From Pseudomonadota bacterium (GTDB taxonomy: Bacteria; Myxococcota_A; Polyangia; Haliangiales; Haliangiaceae): 64,000 nucleotides of DNA. A model generated the notes under the pieces. That model ran no database searches, had not been told where the DNA came from, and worked only from the letters and a program-made list of their open reading frames with translations. Positions 35,183 to 44,311 of the stretch are shown in pieces. Where the stretch lies: contig JAEYYV010000069.1 of assembly GCA_023428295.1 (NCBI GenBank), positions 1 to 64,000 on the forward strand, in the 5' to 3' direction. Position 1 is the stretch's first letter. Every line of letters begins with the position of its first letter. Position numbers and translations under genes: made by a program.

Positions 35183-36054
35183 CGAGAACCTCCGGTGGCC
35201 CGCACGGGTGCACGGAACCAAGACGCATCGGTATTGGTGTTGTGGGACAGCGCGCCGAGGACGCGGACGATCTGGCGGATCGCGCGTGCGGCCGGCGAGT
35301 CGGGTGCATTGATCACGAGAGGAACGCCGATCTGCGCGCTCTCGCTGACGGCGGGATCCGCCGGGATGTAGGGCAACGCGGTGACCTCGAGATCGAGGAA
35401 CCGATTCACGAGCGCCGACAGCCGCGCGACCACCTCGTCCGCTTGCGCGCGCGACGTGACGCGATTGGGAACGATGTACGCGTGCCGGACGCCCTGCTCC
35501 GTCGACAGCACCTTGAGCGCTGCGTACGCGTCGGCCATCGACAGCGGCTCGGGGTTCACGACGACGAGCGTGTCCGTCGTCGCACTCGCGAACGTCGTCT
35601 GGATCTGACCGATGCCAGCGGCGATATCGACGACGAGCGTGTCGAACCTCGACGCGAGCGAAGCGACCATCTCGAGGATGCGCCCCTGCGCCGCCGGCCC
35701 GAGGTTGGACAGCACGTAGCTGCCGTTGAGCGCTGGCAACAGCGAGATGCCGTGTGCCTGCTGGAGAACATCTTCGATGCTCGCGCCACCGAGGGCGTCG
35801 AGCACGTTGCGCTCCGGCGCGACGCCGAGCAGCAGATTGAGATCTGCCATGCCGAGGTCGGTGTCGACGATCAGCGTGCGCGCTCCCATCAGCGAGTGCG
35901 TGATCGCCAGGTTGAGCGCGACGGTGCTCTTGCCCACACCGCCCTTGCCGCCCGACACCGCGATCGCGCGCCGAGGAGGAATTGCCTTGATCGGCCCGGA
36001 GGGGGTCTTGTCGCCGCCGCGGATCACGCGGAGGGTGGCTGCTTGATCGGTCAT
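35179..36054 (-). CDS. flhG: MinD-like ATPase FlhG (flagellar number regulator)
   Basis: 291 residues. Deviant Walker A AVSGGKGGVGKSTVALNLA near 32-50, switch LIVDTDLGMADLNLLLGV, and VVDIAAG. The N-terminal ITDQAATLRVIRGGD-like extension before the P-loop is where FlhG carries its FlhF-activating motif. FlhG limits flagellar number and stimulates FlhF GTPase. It starts four bases after the flhF stop and overlaps fliA. The open frame extends far beyond ATG 36054, antisense-like in composition, and is not used. Confidence 0.93.
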   Translation of the reverse strand: MTDQAATLRVIRGGDKTPSGPIKAIPPRRAIAVSGGKGGVGKSTVALNLAITHSLMGARTLIVDTDLGMADLNLLLGVAPERNVLDALGGASIEDVLQQAHGISLLPALNGSYVLSNLGPAAQGRILEMVASLASRFDTLVVDIAAGIGQIQTTFASATTDTLVVVNPEPLSMADAYAALKVLSTEQGVRHAYIVPNRVTSRAQADEVVARLSALVNRFLDLEVTALPYIPADPAVSESAQIGVPLVINAPDSPAARAIRQIVRVLGALSHNTNTDASWFRAPVRATGGSR

Positions 36055-36058
36055 TGGA

Positions 36059-37243
36059 TTAGGCGGCTCGCGTGCGAGAGGGGGTGGAGATTCCGTGAGC
36101 GGCGAGGTGACCGAGGCGCTTCGCCGTCGGCTGCTCGAGGTCCTCGGGGACCTGCTGCCCCGTGGTGACCCACGTGATGGGCAGCCGCGTACGGCGCGGT
36201 GCCTCGAGGAGCTCGGGCACTGCTTCCTGCTCGTCCACCTTGGTGAACAAGAGGCGCGACGGAGACAGCGGCGTGTACCGCGTGACGAGCTCGTCGATCG
36301 CGTGCGCCGATGCGTGCGCCGGAATCGCGAGGTGAACCTCGAGGTCACGGATCGACGCGATCGCCGTCGCGAGCTCCACGACGTGCGCCGTATCGCGCGG
36401 GCTGCGGCCCGCCGTATCGATGAGCGTGAGCTCGTCTTCGCCGTCGTTCTGCTCGATGTCGTCGGCAAGATCCGCCGCGTTGTCGAGCACCGTCAGCGGG
36501 ACGCCGATGAGGTCGGCGAACGTGCGGATCTGGTCCACGCCGCCGATGCGGAACGTGTCCAGCGTGATCAGCCGAACGCGGCGCCCCTCGACGAGCGCTG
36601 CATGCGCCGCGAGCTTGGCGATCGTCGTCGTCTTGCCAGCGCCCGTGGGCCCGACGAGCATCACGACGCGCGCGCTGCTCGGCGCCACGAGCGGCGCTTC
36701 GCGCTCGACGCGCGGGCGCTTGCTGGCGAGCCCCGCCACCGCCTCGGCGATGGACTCCGCGGACGCCTTCTCGAGCGGCATCGCATCCTCGATCGCCGCG
36801 TCGATCTTCGAGAGCTTCTTGGGCGCCGTCGAGGTGAGCTTCTCGACGAGCTGGCGCAGCGCCGCGATCTCGGCCTCGAGCTTCTTCGTCTCGGGCGCAG
36901 GAGCCGGCGCGTTGTTCGAGCGAACCATGGCGCGCAGAGAGCGCAGCTCGCTGCGAAGAGGCGCCATCGCCTTCTCGAGCTCGTCGCTGTCCGCGTCTTT
37001 CTTCGCCGCTTGGACGGCGGGGTTCGCGTACGGGTTGCCGCGCGTGAACGCCGGCGCTGGTGCCGGGTCGACCGCGCGGCCCTCGTCGCCGTCGTCGATG
37101 GCAGCGGAGATCTCGACCGCCGAGCCGAGCAGGCCTTTGCGAACCTGACGCGAGGAGATGATGACCGCCTGATCCCCGAGCTCCGCCTTCACCTTCGCGA
37201 CGGCGTCGCGCATGGTGGCTCCTTCGAACTTCATGATCCGCAT
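36059..37243 (-). CDS. flhF: SRP-type GTPase FlhF
   Basis: 394 residues. The N-terminal B-domain starts MRIMKFEGATMRDAVAKVKAELG, then a charged linker; the NG domain has VMLVGPTGAGKTTTIAKLAAHA (P-loop), LITLDTFRIGGVDQIRTFADLIGVPL, and LIDTAGRSPRD. FlhF recruits the first basal body parts and sets the pole site. ATG 37243 follows the family start; but GGAG six bases before ATG 37213 marks an alternative start that drops ten residues. With the sigma-54 core 16 bases upstream, the longer form would need a leaderless mRNA. Head of the flhF-flgL operon. Confidence 0.93.
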   Translation of the reverse strand: MRIMKFEGATMRDAVAKVKAELGDQAVIISSRQVRKGLLGSAVEISAAIDDGDEGRAVDPAPAPAFTRGNPYANPAVQAAKKDADSDELEKAMAPLRSELRSLRAMVRSNNAPAPAPETKKLEAEIAALRQLVEKLTSTAPKKLSKIDAAIEDAMPLEKASAESIAEAVAGLASKRPRVEREAPLVAPSSARVVMLVGPTGAGKTTTIAKLAAHAALVEGRRVRLITLDTFRIGGVDQIRTFADLIGVPLTVLDNAADLADDIEQNDGEDELTLIDTAGRSPRDTAHVVELATAIASIRDLEVHLAIPAHASAHAIDELVTRYTPLSPSRLLFTKVDEQEAVPELLEAPRRTRLPITWVTTGQQVPEDLEQPTAKRLGHLAAHGISTPSRTRAA

Positions 37244-37256
37244 CGAAGCGGTCGCA

Positions 37257-37274
37257 TTGCAGTGCCCGTGCCCG
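37257..37274 (-). promoter_or_regulatory. flhF: Sigma-54 core promoter of the flhF operon
   Basis: Reads GGGCACGGGCACTGCAA on the - strand: -24 GGGCAC, five bases, -12 CTGCAA, with GG-N10-GC. The 20-base stretch 37257-37276 is identical to the one before flhB. Predicted transcription start about 37247, four bases before the flhF ATG. Confidence 0.75.
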
Positions 37275-37312
37275 CGTAACCATCTGCGATCGCTGATCAC
37301 GTTCTCGTCGGT

Positions 37313-37328
37313 GTCGGCGAGTCTGACG
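37313..37328 (-). promoter_or_regulatory. Candidate enhancer (UAS) of the flhF operon
   Basis: GTCGGCGAGTCTGACG on the + strand; all 12 outer bases equal those at flhB and fliM (GTCGGC-N4-CTGACG). It contains the imperfect dyad GTCGG-N5-CTGAC. Forty bases separate it from the -24 GG, as at fliM. Confidence 0.65.
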
Positions 37329-37391
37329 CGGTCGCTCTTCGTACCCACGAGCTACCCGAGGCGCACCGCAATGTCGGTACACATGGGCATG

Positions 37392-37530
37392 GTGTCGACG
37401 AGCTTCGCGGTCGAGTCCGCGTACGGAGCGTCGCGTTCTTACTCGAAGAGCGTGCCCGGGTCGTGCACATCGGTGGTGCATCGGGGGTGCATCGTGGAGC
37501 CCGCCTCCGTCGTGTCGACGAGCTTCGCGG
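37392..37530. repeat. 19-base direct repeat in the flhF-flhA gap
   Basis: GTGTCGACGAGCTTCGCGG occurs at 37392-37410 and again at 37512-37530, the second copy ending three bases before the flhA stop codon. The 101 bases between them also contain GGTGCATCG twice (37475, 37486). The whole gap 37244-37533 holds no likely gene; it carries the flhF promoter, its UAS and these repeats. Confidence 0.6.
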
Positions 37531-37533
37531 CTC

Positions 37534-39600
37534 TTACGCCGCTTCGGCGGTGATCACGGCGCGCGTGATGAACGGAATCGTCGGGTCGACCTCGCGGTAG
37601 CTCATGACAGCGAGGCCCGGCACGTGGCGCGAGGCGATGCCCGCGACCGCGCGGCGCAGGTCGGGCGCCACGACGACGATCGGCGGCTCGTCGCGCATCG
37701 CGCAGTCGCGCGCCTTGTTCGCGAGATCCTCGGTGAGCTTCGACAGGCCGCGGGCCGAGCGCGCAGTACCGTCACGGAGCAGCGCTTCGGCGCGCGGGTC
37801 GAGGACGATCGGGCGCAGCGCGCCGTCGGACGACATCTGCGCGCGGGTGAGGCGGCGAGCGAGGCGTTGGCGAACAGCTTCGGTGAGGTCGTCGGGGTTC
37901 TTCATCACGTGGGCGTGATCGGCGAGCGCCTCGAGGATGGTGCGCATGTCGCGGACGGAGACGCCTTCGCGAAGCAGGTTGCGGAGCACCTGGATGACCT
38001 GGCCCACCGACATCAGGTGCGGGATGAGCTCCTCGACGACCTTCTGGTTGTGCTTCGCGGCGATGTCGAGCAGCTCTTGCGCTTCGCGACGGCCGAGCAG
38101 CTCGTGGCCGTTGCGGCGGAGGATCTCGGTGATGTGCGTGGCGATGACCGCGGCGCCGTCGACGACGGTGCAACCTGCGGCTTCGGCGCGCGTGCGGTCC
38201 GAGGACAGCAGCCACTTCGCGGGGAGGCCGAAGGTGGGCTCGGTGGTGGCGACGCCGGGCAGGTGATCGAGCGCGCTGCCCGTGGGATCGATGGCGAGGT
38301 AGCGGTGCGCTTGGATCTCGCCCGAGGCGATCTCGACGCCGCTGATGAGCAAGCGGTACGCGCCGGGGCGCATGCGGAGGTCGTCGCGGATGTGGACGGG
38401 CGGGATGATGATGCCGAGGTCGAGCGCGAGTTGCTTGCGCGTGGCGGTGATGCGCGAGAGGAGCTCGCCGCCGGCTTTGGCGTCGACCATGCCGAGGAGA
38501 TCGAGACCGACCTCGAGGGTAAGAAGCTCGACGGGGAGGGTGGCTTCGAGATCTTCGCGGTGAGCTTTCTCGGACGTCGGCGCGAGCGGGTTGCCGGCGG
38601 CGTCTTGCTTGCCGGGCGTCTTGACAGGTGCGTTCTCCGTCGAGCCTTCGTCGGCGACGGGGCCGTTCGTGGCCTTGCGGGATGCGGCGAACACGACGGC
38701 AGCGAGGCCGAGGAACACGAGGTGCGGCATGCCGGGAAGCAGGCCGATGACCGCGAGGAGCGCGGCGGCGACCTGGAGCGGCTTCTTGCGCGTGAACAGC
38801 TGACCGCCGAGCGACTTGCCGAGCTGGCTGTCTTCGCCGCGGGTGGTGAGGAGTGCAGCGCCCGTGGAGACGAGGAGCGCGGGGATCTGAGCGACGAGAC
38901 CGTCACCGATGGAGAGGAGCGTGTAGGTCTCCGCGGCTTCGCCGGCGCCCATGCCCTTCTGCGCGACGCCGATGATGAAGCCGCCGACGACGTTGATCGC
39001 GAGGACGATGAGTCCCGCGATGGCGTCTCCGCGGACGAACTTGCTCGCGCCGTCCATGGCGCCGTGGAAGTCAGCGTCTTGCTGGACGGCTTTGCGCCGA
39101 GCGCGCGCTTCCTTCTCGGAGATCATGCCGGCGCCGAGGTCGGCGTCGATCGCCATCTGCTTGCCGGGCATCGAGTCCAACGTGAAGCGCGCGCTGACCT
39201 CGGAGATTCGCTCCGCGCCCTTGGTGATGACGATGAAGTTGACGATGACGAGGATCAGGAAGACGACCGCACCGACGACGAAGTTGCCGCCGATCACGAA
39301 GTCGCCGAACGCAGCGATGACAGCGCCGGCGGCGTGCTTGTCCTCGCCGGTCAAGATGAGGCGCGTCGAGGCGACGTTGAGTGCGAGACGGAACAGCGTG
39401 ACGAACAGGAGCAGCGACGGGAACGCGCTGAACTGCGTGGGCTTCTCGACGTAGAACGCGACGAGGAAGGTCAGCGCGGAGATGCAGAGGGACACGCCGA
39501 TGAGGAGGTCGAACAGCGTCGGTGGCAGCGGAGCGAGCGCGACGGCAAGAACGCCGACGAGGCCCGCAGCCATGATCCAGTGACCACGATTTTCCTTCAT
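37534..39600 (-). CDS. flhA: Flagellar export gate protein FlhA
   Basis: 688 residues, the standard length. The N-terminal half has about eight membrane segments with the FHIPEP signature (GRISEVSARFTLDSMPGKQMAIDADLGAGMISEKEARARR), the C-terminal half is the soluble nonameric ring domain (PVELLTLEVGLDLLGMV, IIPPVHIRDDLRM, DGAAVIATHITEILRRNGHELLGR). FlhA uses the proton gradient and docks chaperone-substrate pairs. ATG 39600 overlaps the flhB stop by four bases. Confidence 0.97.
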   Translation of the reverse strand: MKENRGHWIMAAGLVGVLAVALAPLPPTLFDLLIGVSLCISALTFLVAFYVEKPTQFSAFPSLLLFVTLFRLALNVASTRLILTGEDKHAAGAVIAAFGDFVIGGNFVVGAVVFLILVIVNFIVITKGAERISEVSARFTLDSMPGKQMAIDADLGAGMISEKEARARRKAVQQDADFHGAMDGASKFVRGDAIAGLIVLAINVVGGFIIGVAQKGMGAGEAAETYTLLSIGDGLVAQIPALLVSTGAALLTTRGEDSQLGKSLGGQLFTRKKPLQVAAALLAVIGLLPGMPHLVFLGLAAVVFAASRKATNGPVADEGSTENAPVKTPGKQDAAGNPLAPTSEKAHREDLEATLPVELLTLEVGLDLLGMVDAKAGGELLSRITATRKQLALDLGIIIPPVHIRDDLRMRPGAYRLLISGVEIASGEIQAHRYLAIDPTGSALDHLPGVATTEPTFGLPAKWLLSSDRTRAEAAGCTVVDGAAVIATHITEILRRNGHELLGRREAQELLDIAAKHNQKVVEELIPHLMSVGQVIQVLRNLLREGVSVRDMRTILEALADHAHVMKNPDDLTEAVRQRLARRLTRAQMSSDGALRPIVLDPRAEALLRDGTARSARGLSKLTEDLANKARDCAMRDEPPIVVVAPDLRRAVAGIASRHVPGLAVMSYREVDPTIPFITRAVITAEAA

Positions 39601-40640
39601 GAGCGATTACCTCCGCGACGCAGGCGGTAGACGTAGGCGAGAACCTCGGCGACGGCTTTGAACAGATTCGACGGCACCGGGCGGCCTTCCTTGACGTGCT
39701 TGTGGAGCGCGCGCGCGAGGGGCGGACGGCTCATGATCGGAACGCCGGCCTTGCGAGCGATCTCGCGGATGCGCGCGGCCTCCTCGTCGACGCCCTTGGC
39801 GACGACGATCGGCGCGGCGTCCTGCGATTCGTCGTAGCGGAGCGCGACCGCGTAGTGCGTCGGGTTGACGACGACGACATCGGCGGTCGGGACGCTCATC
39901 GCGATGCGGCGCTTGGCCATCTCGCGCGCCTTCTGGCGGCGGCGGCCCTTCACCATCGGATCGCCTTCGCTCTCCTTGTGCTCGCGCTTGAGCTCGTCGG
40001 GCGACATCTTCATCTTCTTGTTGATGCGGCGGCGCGCGAGGAAGTAGTCGACCGTGGCGATCACGATGATCGCGCCGACGACGACGAGCAGCGATCGCTT
40101 GACCACGCCCCACGCGACAGCGCCGAGAGCGCTCGCCTCGACGGCGTGCGGAACGATGCCACCGCCGAGCGACAGGGCGACGATGCCGCCGATCACGACG
40201 AGCTTCGCGAGCGTGGTCGCGGTGCGCTTCGCCATGCCGGCGAGACCGAACGACGACATGAGGTTCGTCAGTGGGTTCAGCTTGCCGAGGTCGAACTTCA
40301 CGCCCTTGAAGGCGGGCGGCCAGCCGAGCTGGACCAGGATGGCGACGATCGAGAGAACGGCGGCACCGACGAGCGCGGGGGCTGCGCCGGCGAGGAACGT
40401 GTCGAACGCGGCGCCCACGACCCATGCGCTGTCGCGACCGTCGGCACCGAGGGCGACCTCGCGCGTGAACTGCGTGACGGCTTGGGCGGCAGAGCCTGCG
40501 GTGGCGAGGAGCGCGATGACGGCGCCGAGGAGCGCGGCCGCACCGACCAGCTCGCGCGAGAGCGCGATGTCACCCCGCTTGCGGAAATCCTTGATCCGCT
40601 TCGGTGTGGCTTGATGTGTGCGGTTCGCGTCGTCGCTCAC
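39597..40640 (-). CDS. flhB: Flagellar export switch protein FlhB
   Basis: 347 residues. Start THQATPKRIKDFRKRGDIALSRELVGA is typical; four membrane segments follow; the C-terminal domain has the autocleavage site NPTH at 259-262 (VVNPTHYAVALRYD), which sets the switch from hook to filament export. GTG 40640 has no Shine-Dalgarno; a CTG three codons upstream coincides with the predicted transcription start. flhB-flhA form one operon. Confidence 0.96.
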   Translation of the reverse strand: MSDDANRTHQATPKRIKDFRKRGDIALSRELVGAAALLGAVIALLATAGSAAQAVTQFTREVALGADGRDSAWVVGAAFDTFLAGAAPALVGAAVLSIVAILVQLGWPPAFKGVKFDLGKLNPLTNLMSSFGLAGMAKRTATTLAKLVVIGGIVALSLGGGIVPHAVEASALGAVAWGVVKRSLLVVVGAIIVIATVDYFLARRRINKKMKMSPDELKREHKESEGDPMVKGRRRQKAREMAKRRIAMSVPTADVVVVNPTHYAVALRYDESQDAAPIVVAKGVDEEAARIREIARKAGVPIMSRPPLARALHKHVKEGRPVPSNLFKAVAEVLAYVYRLRRGGNRS

Positions 40641-40658
40641 GGGTGGCAGAGGCGCAAT

Positions 40659-40675
40659 TTGCAGTGCCCGTGCCC
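40659..40675 (-). promoter_or_regulatory. flhB: Sigma-54 core promoter of flhB-flhA
   Basis: GGGCACGGGCACTGCAA on the - strand, GG-N10-GC, identical over 20 bases to the flhF core. Predicted start of transcription about 40649, nine bases before the GTG. Confidence 0.75.
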
Positions 40676-40713
40676 GCGCAAGCCGTTGCGATTGCTCGGC
40701 CTGGGTCGGTGGT

Positions 40714-40729
40714 GTCGGCAGCTCTGACG
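40714..40729 (-). promoter_or_regulatory. Candidate enhancer (UAS) of flhB-flhA
   Basis: GTCGGCAGCTCTGACG, identical in all 16 bases to the element before fliM; 39 bases from the -24 GG. It also lies 13 bases upstream of the divergent histidine kinase start, so it could affect both. Confidence 0.7.
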
Positions 40730-40741
40730 TACCATCGAGGT

Positions 40742-43471
40742 GTGCTGACGCTGCGGCCGTGGTGGGTGCGGTTGGTGATCGTCGCGATCGCCTACATCGC
40801 GACCGGCCGACTCGCGCTGCTGCTCGCGATTCCTCCCGGGTTCGCGGCGCCGATCTGGCCCGCGGCGGCGGTCGCGGTCATCGGCGTCACGCGGTGGGGT
40901 TGGCCGGCGGCCATCGGCGTGGCGCTCGGCTCGTTCGCCGTGAATCTATCGACGAGCAACGCGGCGATCGGCGCGGCGGTCGCGCTCGGCCCCGCGCTAC
41001 AAGCGGTGCTCGGTGCGTTGCTGATCCGCCGCGCGATCGGTGATCTCTCGCTCGAGCGCGGTCGCGACATCGTGAAGTTCTACGTGCTCGCGGGTCCCGT
41101 CTCGTGTCTCGTCGCGGCGACGTGGGGAATGGTGGTGCTGTACGGCTCCGGCGCGATCACGATGGAGAACCTCCCGTACAGCTGGCTCACGTGGTGGGTC
41201 GGCGACACGGTCGGCATCATGCTCGTGGCGCCGATCGCGCTGGTCGTCGTCGGTGAACCGCGCGCGATGTGGCGCGCACGATGGCTGTCCGTCGGCGTGC
41301 CGCTCACGGTGGTGACGATCGGGCTCATGCTCGCGTATATCAGCGCGAGCCGGTACGAGAAGAGCCGGTCGGACACGGAGCTCGAGCTTCGTGCGTCGGC
41401 GATCTCGAACGCGCTGAAGCAACGAGCGGAGCGCTACACGGCGGTCGTGCAGTCGCTCGCGAGCTTTCTGTCCGCAAACCGGACCCTCGGCAAGGAGCAG
41501 TTCGCGACGTTCGCGTCGGGCACGTTCGGTCGCGACACGGACATTCAAGCGCTCGCATGGTCGCCGCGCGTGACGCGTGAAGAGCGCGCCGCGTTCGAGG
41601 AGCAGGCAGCCCTCGAGATCGTCGAGGCCGTCGTCGACCCATCGCCGACGGTGACCAGCGATTCGCGGATCATTCGTGCGTCGGATCGGCCCGAGTACTT
41701 CCCCAGCCTCTACGCCGAGCCGGCGACGCGGCAGCGCGGCTTCGATCTCGCGTCGGAGCCTGCGCGGAGTGCGGCGATCCAGCGCGCGCGCCGCTCGGGC
41801 GATGCCGCTGCGACAGAGCCGACGCGCCTGCTTCACGGAGATCTCGGCTTTCTCATCGTCGCCCCCGTGTACACGCGCGATGCCGAGCCCGCGGTCCTCG
41901 GCGTCGCGATCGGTGGCTTCTCGACGAAGCACCTGCTCGCGAGCGCCCTCGACGGCCTCCGCACCGCCGACCTCTCGATCGTGATCACGGACGTCACGGA
42001 GACGCCGCTTCCTCTCACCGCGACCGCAGGCTCGACGAGCACCGATCGGGACTCGCGCGACGTCGCGATCGCCGGACGCACGTGGCGAATCGACATCGCG
42101 CGCACCGGACCGATCGCGCGGGGATGGCAATCGTGGTTCGCGCTCGTGCGGTTGCTCGTCGTCGGCGTGCTCGGCGCGATCCTGCTCGCGATCACCGGCG
42201 GAAGCAGACGCATCGCCGTCGCGGAGGCGCGCAACCTGGAGGTCGAGCGCAAGAACCTCGAGGAGCTCCAGACCGCCGATCGCGATCACACGTTCCAGCT
42301 CGAGCTGGGCGACATCCTGCACTCGAGCGAGTCGGTGCGCGCTGTCCTCGCGCGCTCGGCGATCCGCGTCGCCGAGTATCTCGAGCTCGACAAGTGCCAC
42401 TTCGCCGAGATCGATGTCGACGACGCGCAGGTCACCGTCCACCAGTACGTACCCGGCAAGAAGAAGGAGTCCGACGAGATCGCACCGCTCTCGACGTTCG
42501 AGGCGTCCGGCCTCGGTGACCTCCTGCGCGGCCAGCGCTACGTCATCCCCGACATCGCCAAGGATCCACGCACGGCGCACCTCTACGAGACGGCGTTCGC
42601 GCCGCGAGCGCTCCGCGCGTTCGTCGCGATCCCGCTGATGCGCGGCGGCGCGTGCGCGGCGTACTTCGGCGCGGTGTCCGCCACGCCGCGCGTGTGGACG
42701 CAGCGCGAGGTGTCACTCGTGCAGTCCGTCGCCGAGCGGACGTGGCTGTGGGCCGAGCACCTGCGCGGTTTGCACGGACTGCGCGCCAACGAGCAGCAGC
42801 TCCGCGATCTCGCGAAGTACCTCGAGGAGCGCGTCGCGGAGCGAACACAGGATCTCGTCCGCGCCGTCGGCGAGCGAGAGTCGCTGCTCAAAGAGATTCA
42901 CCACCGCGTGAAGAACAACCTGCAGGTCATCTCGTCGATGTTGAACCTGCAAGCGCGGCGCATCACGGACGCGCGCTTCAAGGGCGTGTTCGACGAGTCG
43001 CAGCAGCGCATCCAGACCATCGCGCTCGTTCACGAGAACCTCTATCAATCACGCGATCTGTCGAGCATCGGCTTCGACGACTATCTGAAGGCGCTCGTCG
43101 GCAACGTGATGTCCGCGCAGAGCGCCGCGCGGGTCACCGCGGTCACTGACGTCGAGAACGTGAGCCTTCCGATCAAGACGGCGATCCCGTGCGGGCTGAT
43201 CGTGAACGAGCTCGTGACCAACTCGCTGAAGTACGCGTTCCCGAACGAGCGAGCGGGCACCGTCACCGTGTCGATGAAGCGCGACAGAGATCATGTCGAG
43301 CTCCGCGTCGCCGACGACGGCGTTGGCCTCCCCACCACGCTCGACCCGGCCAAGGCAAAGACACTCGGCCTCGACCTCGTCTACACGTTCGCGGAGCAGC
43401 TCGATGCCACCGTCGATGTCGCCTCGTCCTCGACAGGAGTGATGTTCACGTTGCGCTTCCCGGCGGCATGA
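40742..43471 (+). CDS. Membrane histidine kinase: MASE1, CHASE, GAF, HisKA_2, HATPase
   Basis: 909 residues. Residues 1 to about 215 are a multi-pass MASE1-like membrane sensor (LALLLAIPPGFAAPIWPAAAVA, WLTWWVGDTVGIMLVAPIAL). An extracytoplasmic CHASE domain follows (about 225-430; IQALAWSPRVTREERAAFE, YFPSLYAEP), then a membrane segment, a GAF domain (about 515-665), and a HisKA_2 kinase core with EIHHRVKNNLQVISSMLNLQ (His720/721), N-box NELVTNSLKYAF and DDGVGLP. Such kinases usually pair with stand-alone receivers, and two lie just downstream on the opposite strand. GTG 40742 is chosen; longer frames run into the flhB promoter. Confidence 0.9.
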   Translation: MLTLRPWWVRLVIVAIAYIATGRLALLLAIPPGFAAPIWPAAAVAVIGVTRWGWPAAIGVALGSFAVNLSTSNAAIGAAVALGPALQAVLGALLIRRAIGDLSLERGRDIVKFYVLAGPVSCLVAATWGMVVLYGSGAITMENLPYSWLTWWVGDTVGIMLVAPIALVVVGEPRAMWRARWLSVGVPLTVVTIGLMLAYISASRYEKSRSDTELELRASAISNALKQRAERYTAVVQSLASFLSANRTLGKEQFATFASGTFGRDTDIQALAWSPRVTREERAAFEEQAALEIVEAVVDPSPTVTSDSRIIRASDRPEYFPSLYAEPATRQRGFDLASEPARSAAIQRARRSGDAAATEPTRLLHGDLGFLIVAPVYTRDAEPAVLGVAIGGFSTKHLLASALDGLRTADLSIVITDVTETPLPLTATAGSTSTDRDSRDVAIAGRTWRIDIARTGPIARGWQSWFALVRLLVVGVLGAILLAITGGSRRIAVAEARNLEVERKNLEELQTADRDHTFQLELGDILHSSESVRAVLARSAIRVAEYLELDKCHFAEIDVDDAQVTVHQYVPGKKKESDEIAPLSTFEASGLGDLLRGQRYVIPDIAKDPRTAHLYETAFAPRALRAFVAIPLMRGGACAAYFGAVSATPRVWTQREVSLVQSVAERTWLWAEHLRGLHGLRANEQQLRDLAKYLEERVAERTQDLVRAVGERESLLKEIHHRVKNNLQVISSMLNLQARRITDARFKGVFDESQQRIQTIALVHENLYQSRDLSSIGFDDYLKALVGNVMSAQSAARVTAVTDVENVSLPIKTAIPCGLIVNELVTNSLKYAFPNERAGTVTVSMKRDRDHVELRVADDGVGLPTTLDPAKAKTLGLDLVYTFAEQLDATVDVASSSTGVMFTLRFPAA

Positions 43472-43508
43472 TGCGACTCGTGCCCACCTTCCACCGTCCG
43501 GACGTTCG

Positions 43509-43895
43509 ATGACTGACCCGTGGGTGTGTATCGACTGTGGTTCGCGCCAAACCGACTCCGGCGAGTGTCGCGCGTGCCGCAAGAGCGACACCCTCGACGC
43601 GCGCAAGGAGCAGACGCGCGAGCTCATGTACGACATCGATCTGCGCATCATGCAGAAGTCCGAGGCGCGCGCTCGCATGATCGGCGTCGCGGTCGGCATC
43701 GGCACGATCGCTGCGCTGTGGCTCGTGCCCGGCTACTGGAGCATGCGCGGCACGCTGTACCCCGGCCTTCCGTTCCTCGCCGATCAGTGGTTCTTCATGG
43801 CGGTGATCGGTGTGATCGTCAGCAAGCTTCTCGAGAAGCACCTCGCGAAGAAGCGCTTCCCGTACCTCGACGAGACGCAGCAGATCGTCGCGTAG
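43509..43895 (+). CDS. Small zinc-ribbon membrane protein, unknown function
   Basis: 128 residues. The N-terminus has two CxxC pairs (VCIDCGS, ECRACRK), a probable zinc ribbon. Two membrane segments follow (about 56-78 and 94-110; MIGVAVGIGTIAALWLVPGYW, WFFMAVIGVIVSKLL). No family is recognised. It follows the MASE1 kinase by 37 bases on the same strand and could be co-transcribed. Convergent with the receiver gene, one base between stops. Confidence 0.75.
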   Translation: MTDPWVCIDCGSRQTDSGECRACRKSDTLDARKEQTRELMYDIDLRIMQKSEARARMIGVAVGIGTIAALWLVPGYWSMRGTLYPGLPFLADQWFFMAVIGVIVSKLLEKHLAKKRFPYLDETQQIVA

Positions 43896-43896
43896 C

Positions 43897-44301
43897 TCAG
43901 GTCGCGTGGAGCTTCTTGAACATCGCGATCTCGATCGCGCCTTGTAGCTCGCCGGCTTTCACCGGCTTCAACAGATACGCGTGCGGTCGCGTGCGCTTCG
44001 CGCGATCGATCGACGCGATGTCCGAGTGCGCCGTCAGGTAGATCACGTGCAAGCCGTAGAGCTCGAGCAGCTCGGTGGCCGTATCGATGCCGTCGATCGG
44101 ACCCTTGATGCGGATGTCCATGAGGACGATGTCAGGCACCTGCTTCACGCACGCCGCCATCGCTTCGTCGCGCGAAGCAGCGCTCCCCGTGACTTCGTAC
44201 CCCATGCCCTCGAGCGTGAGCGCGAGATCCTTCGCGACGACCCGCTCGTCTTCGACGACTAGTACCTTGAACCGCTCCGACACCTGCGCCGCATCGTACA
44301 T
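43897..44301 (-). CDS. Stand-alone receiver, paralogue 1
   Basis: 134 residues, one CheY-like domain: VVEDERVVAKDL, phospho-acceptor Asp62 in LMDIRIKGPIDGI, Thr in YLTAHSD, Lys in LLKPVKAGEL. The KGPxDGI pattern is typical of receivers in front of HisKA_2/HWE kinase networks. It is clearly paralogous to the next gene (ASRDE, LMDI-I-GP-DGI, RPHAYLLKPV shared). A likely partner of the MASE1 kinase (inference). Confidence 0.88.
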   Translation of the reverse strand: MYDAAQVSERFKVLVVEDERVVAKDLALTLEGMGYEVTGSAASRDEAMAACVKQVPDIVLMDIRIKGPIDGIDTATELLELYGLHVIYLTAHSDIASIDRAKRTRPHAYLLKPVKAGELQGAIEIAMFKKLHAT

Positions 44302-44311
44302 GAGGCGCGGC

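Noticed and set aside
37624..39630. 668-codon open frame on the + strand opposite flhA
   Set aside because: FlhA on the - strand is unmistakable; the + frame has no family features.
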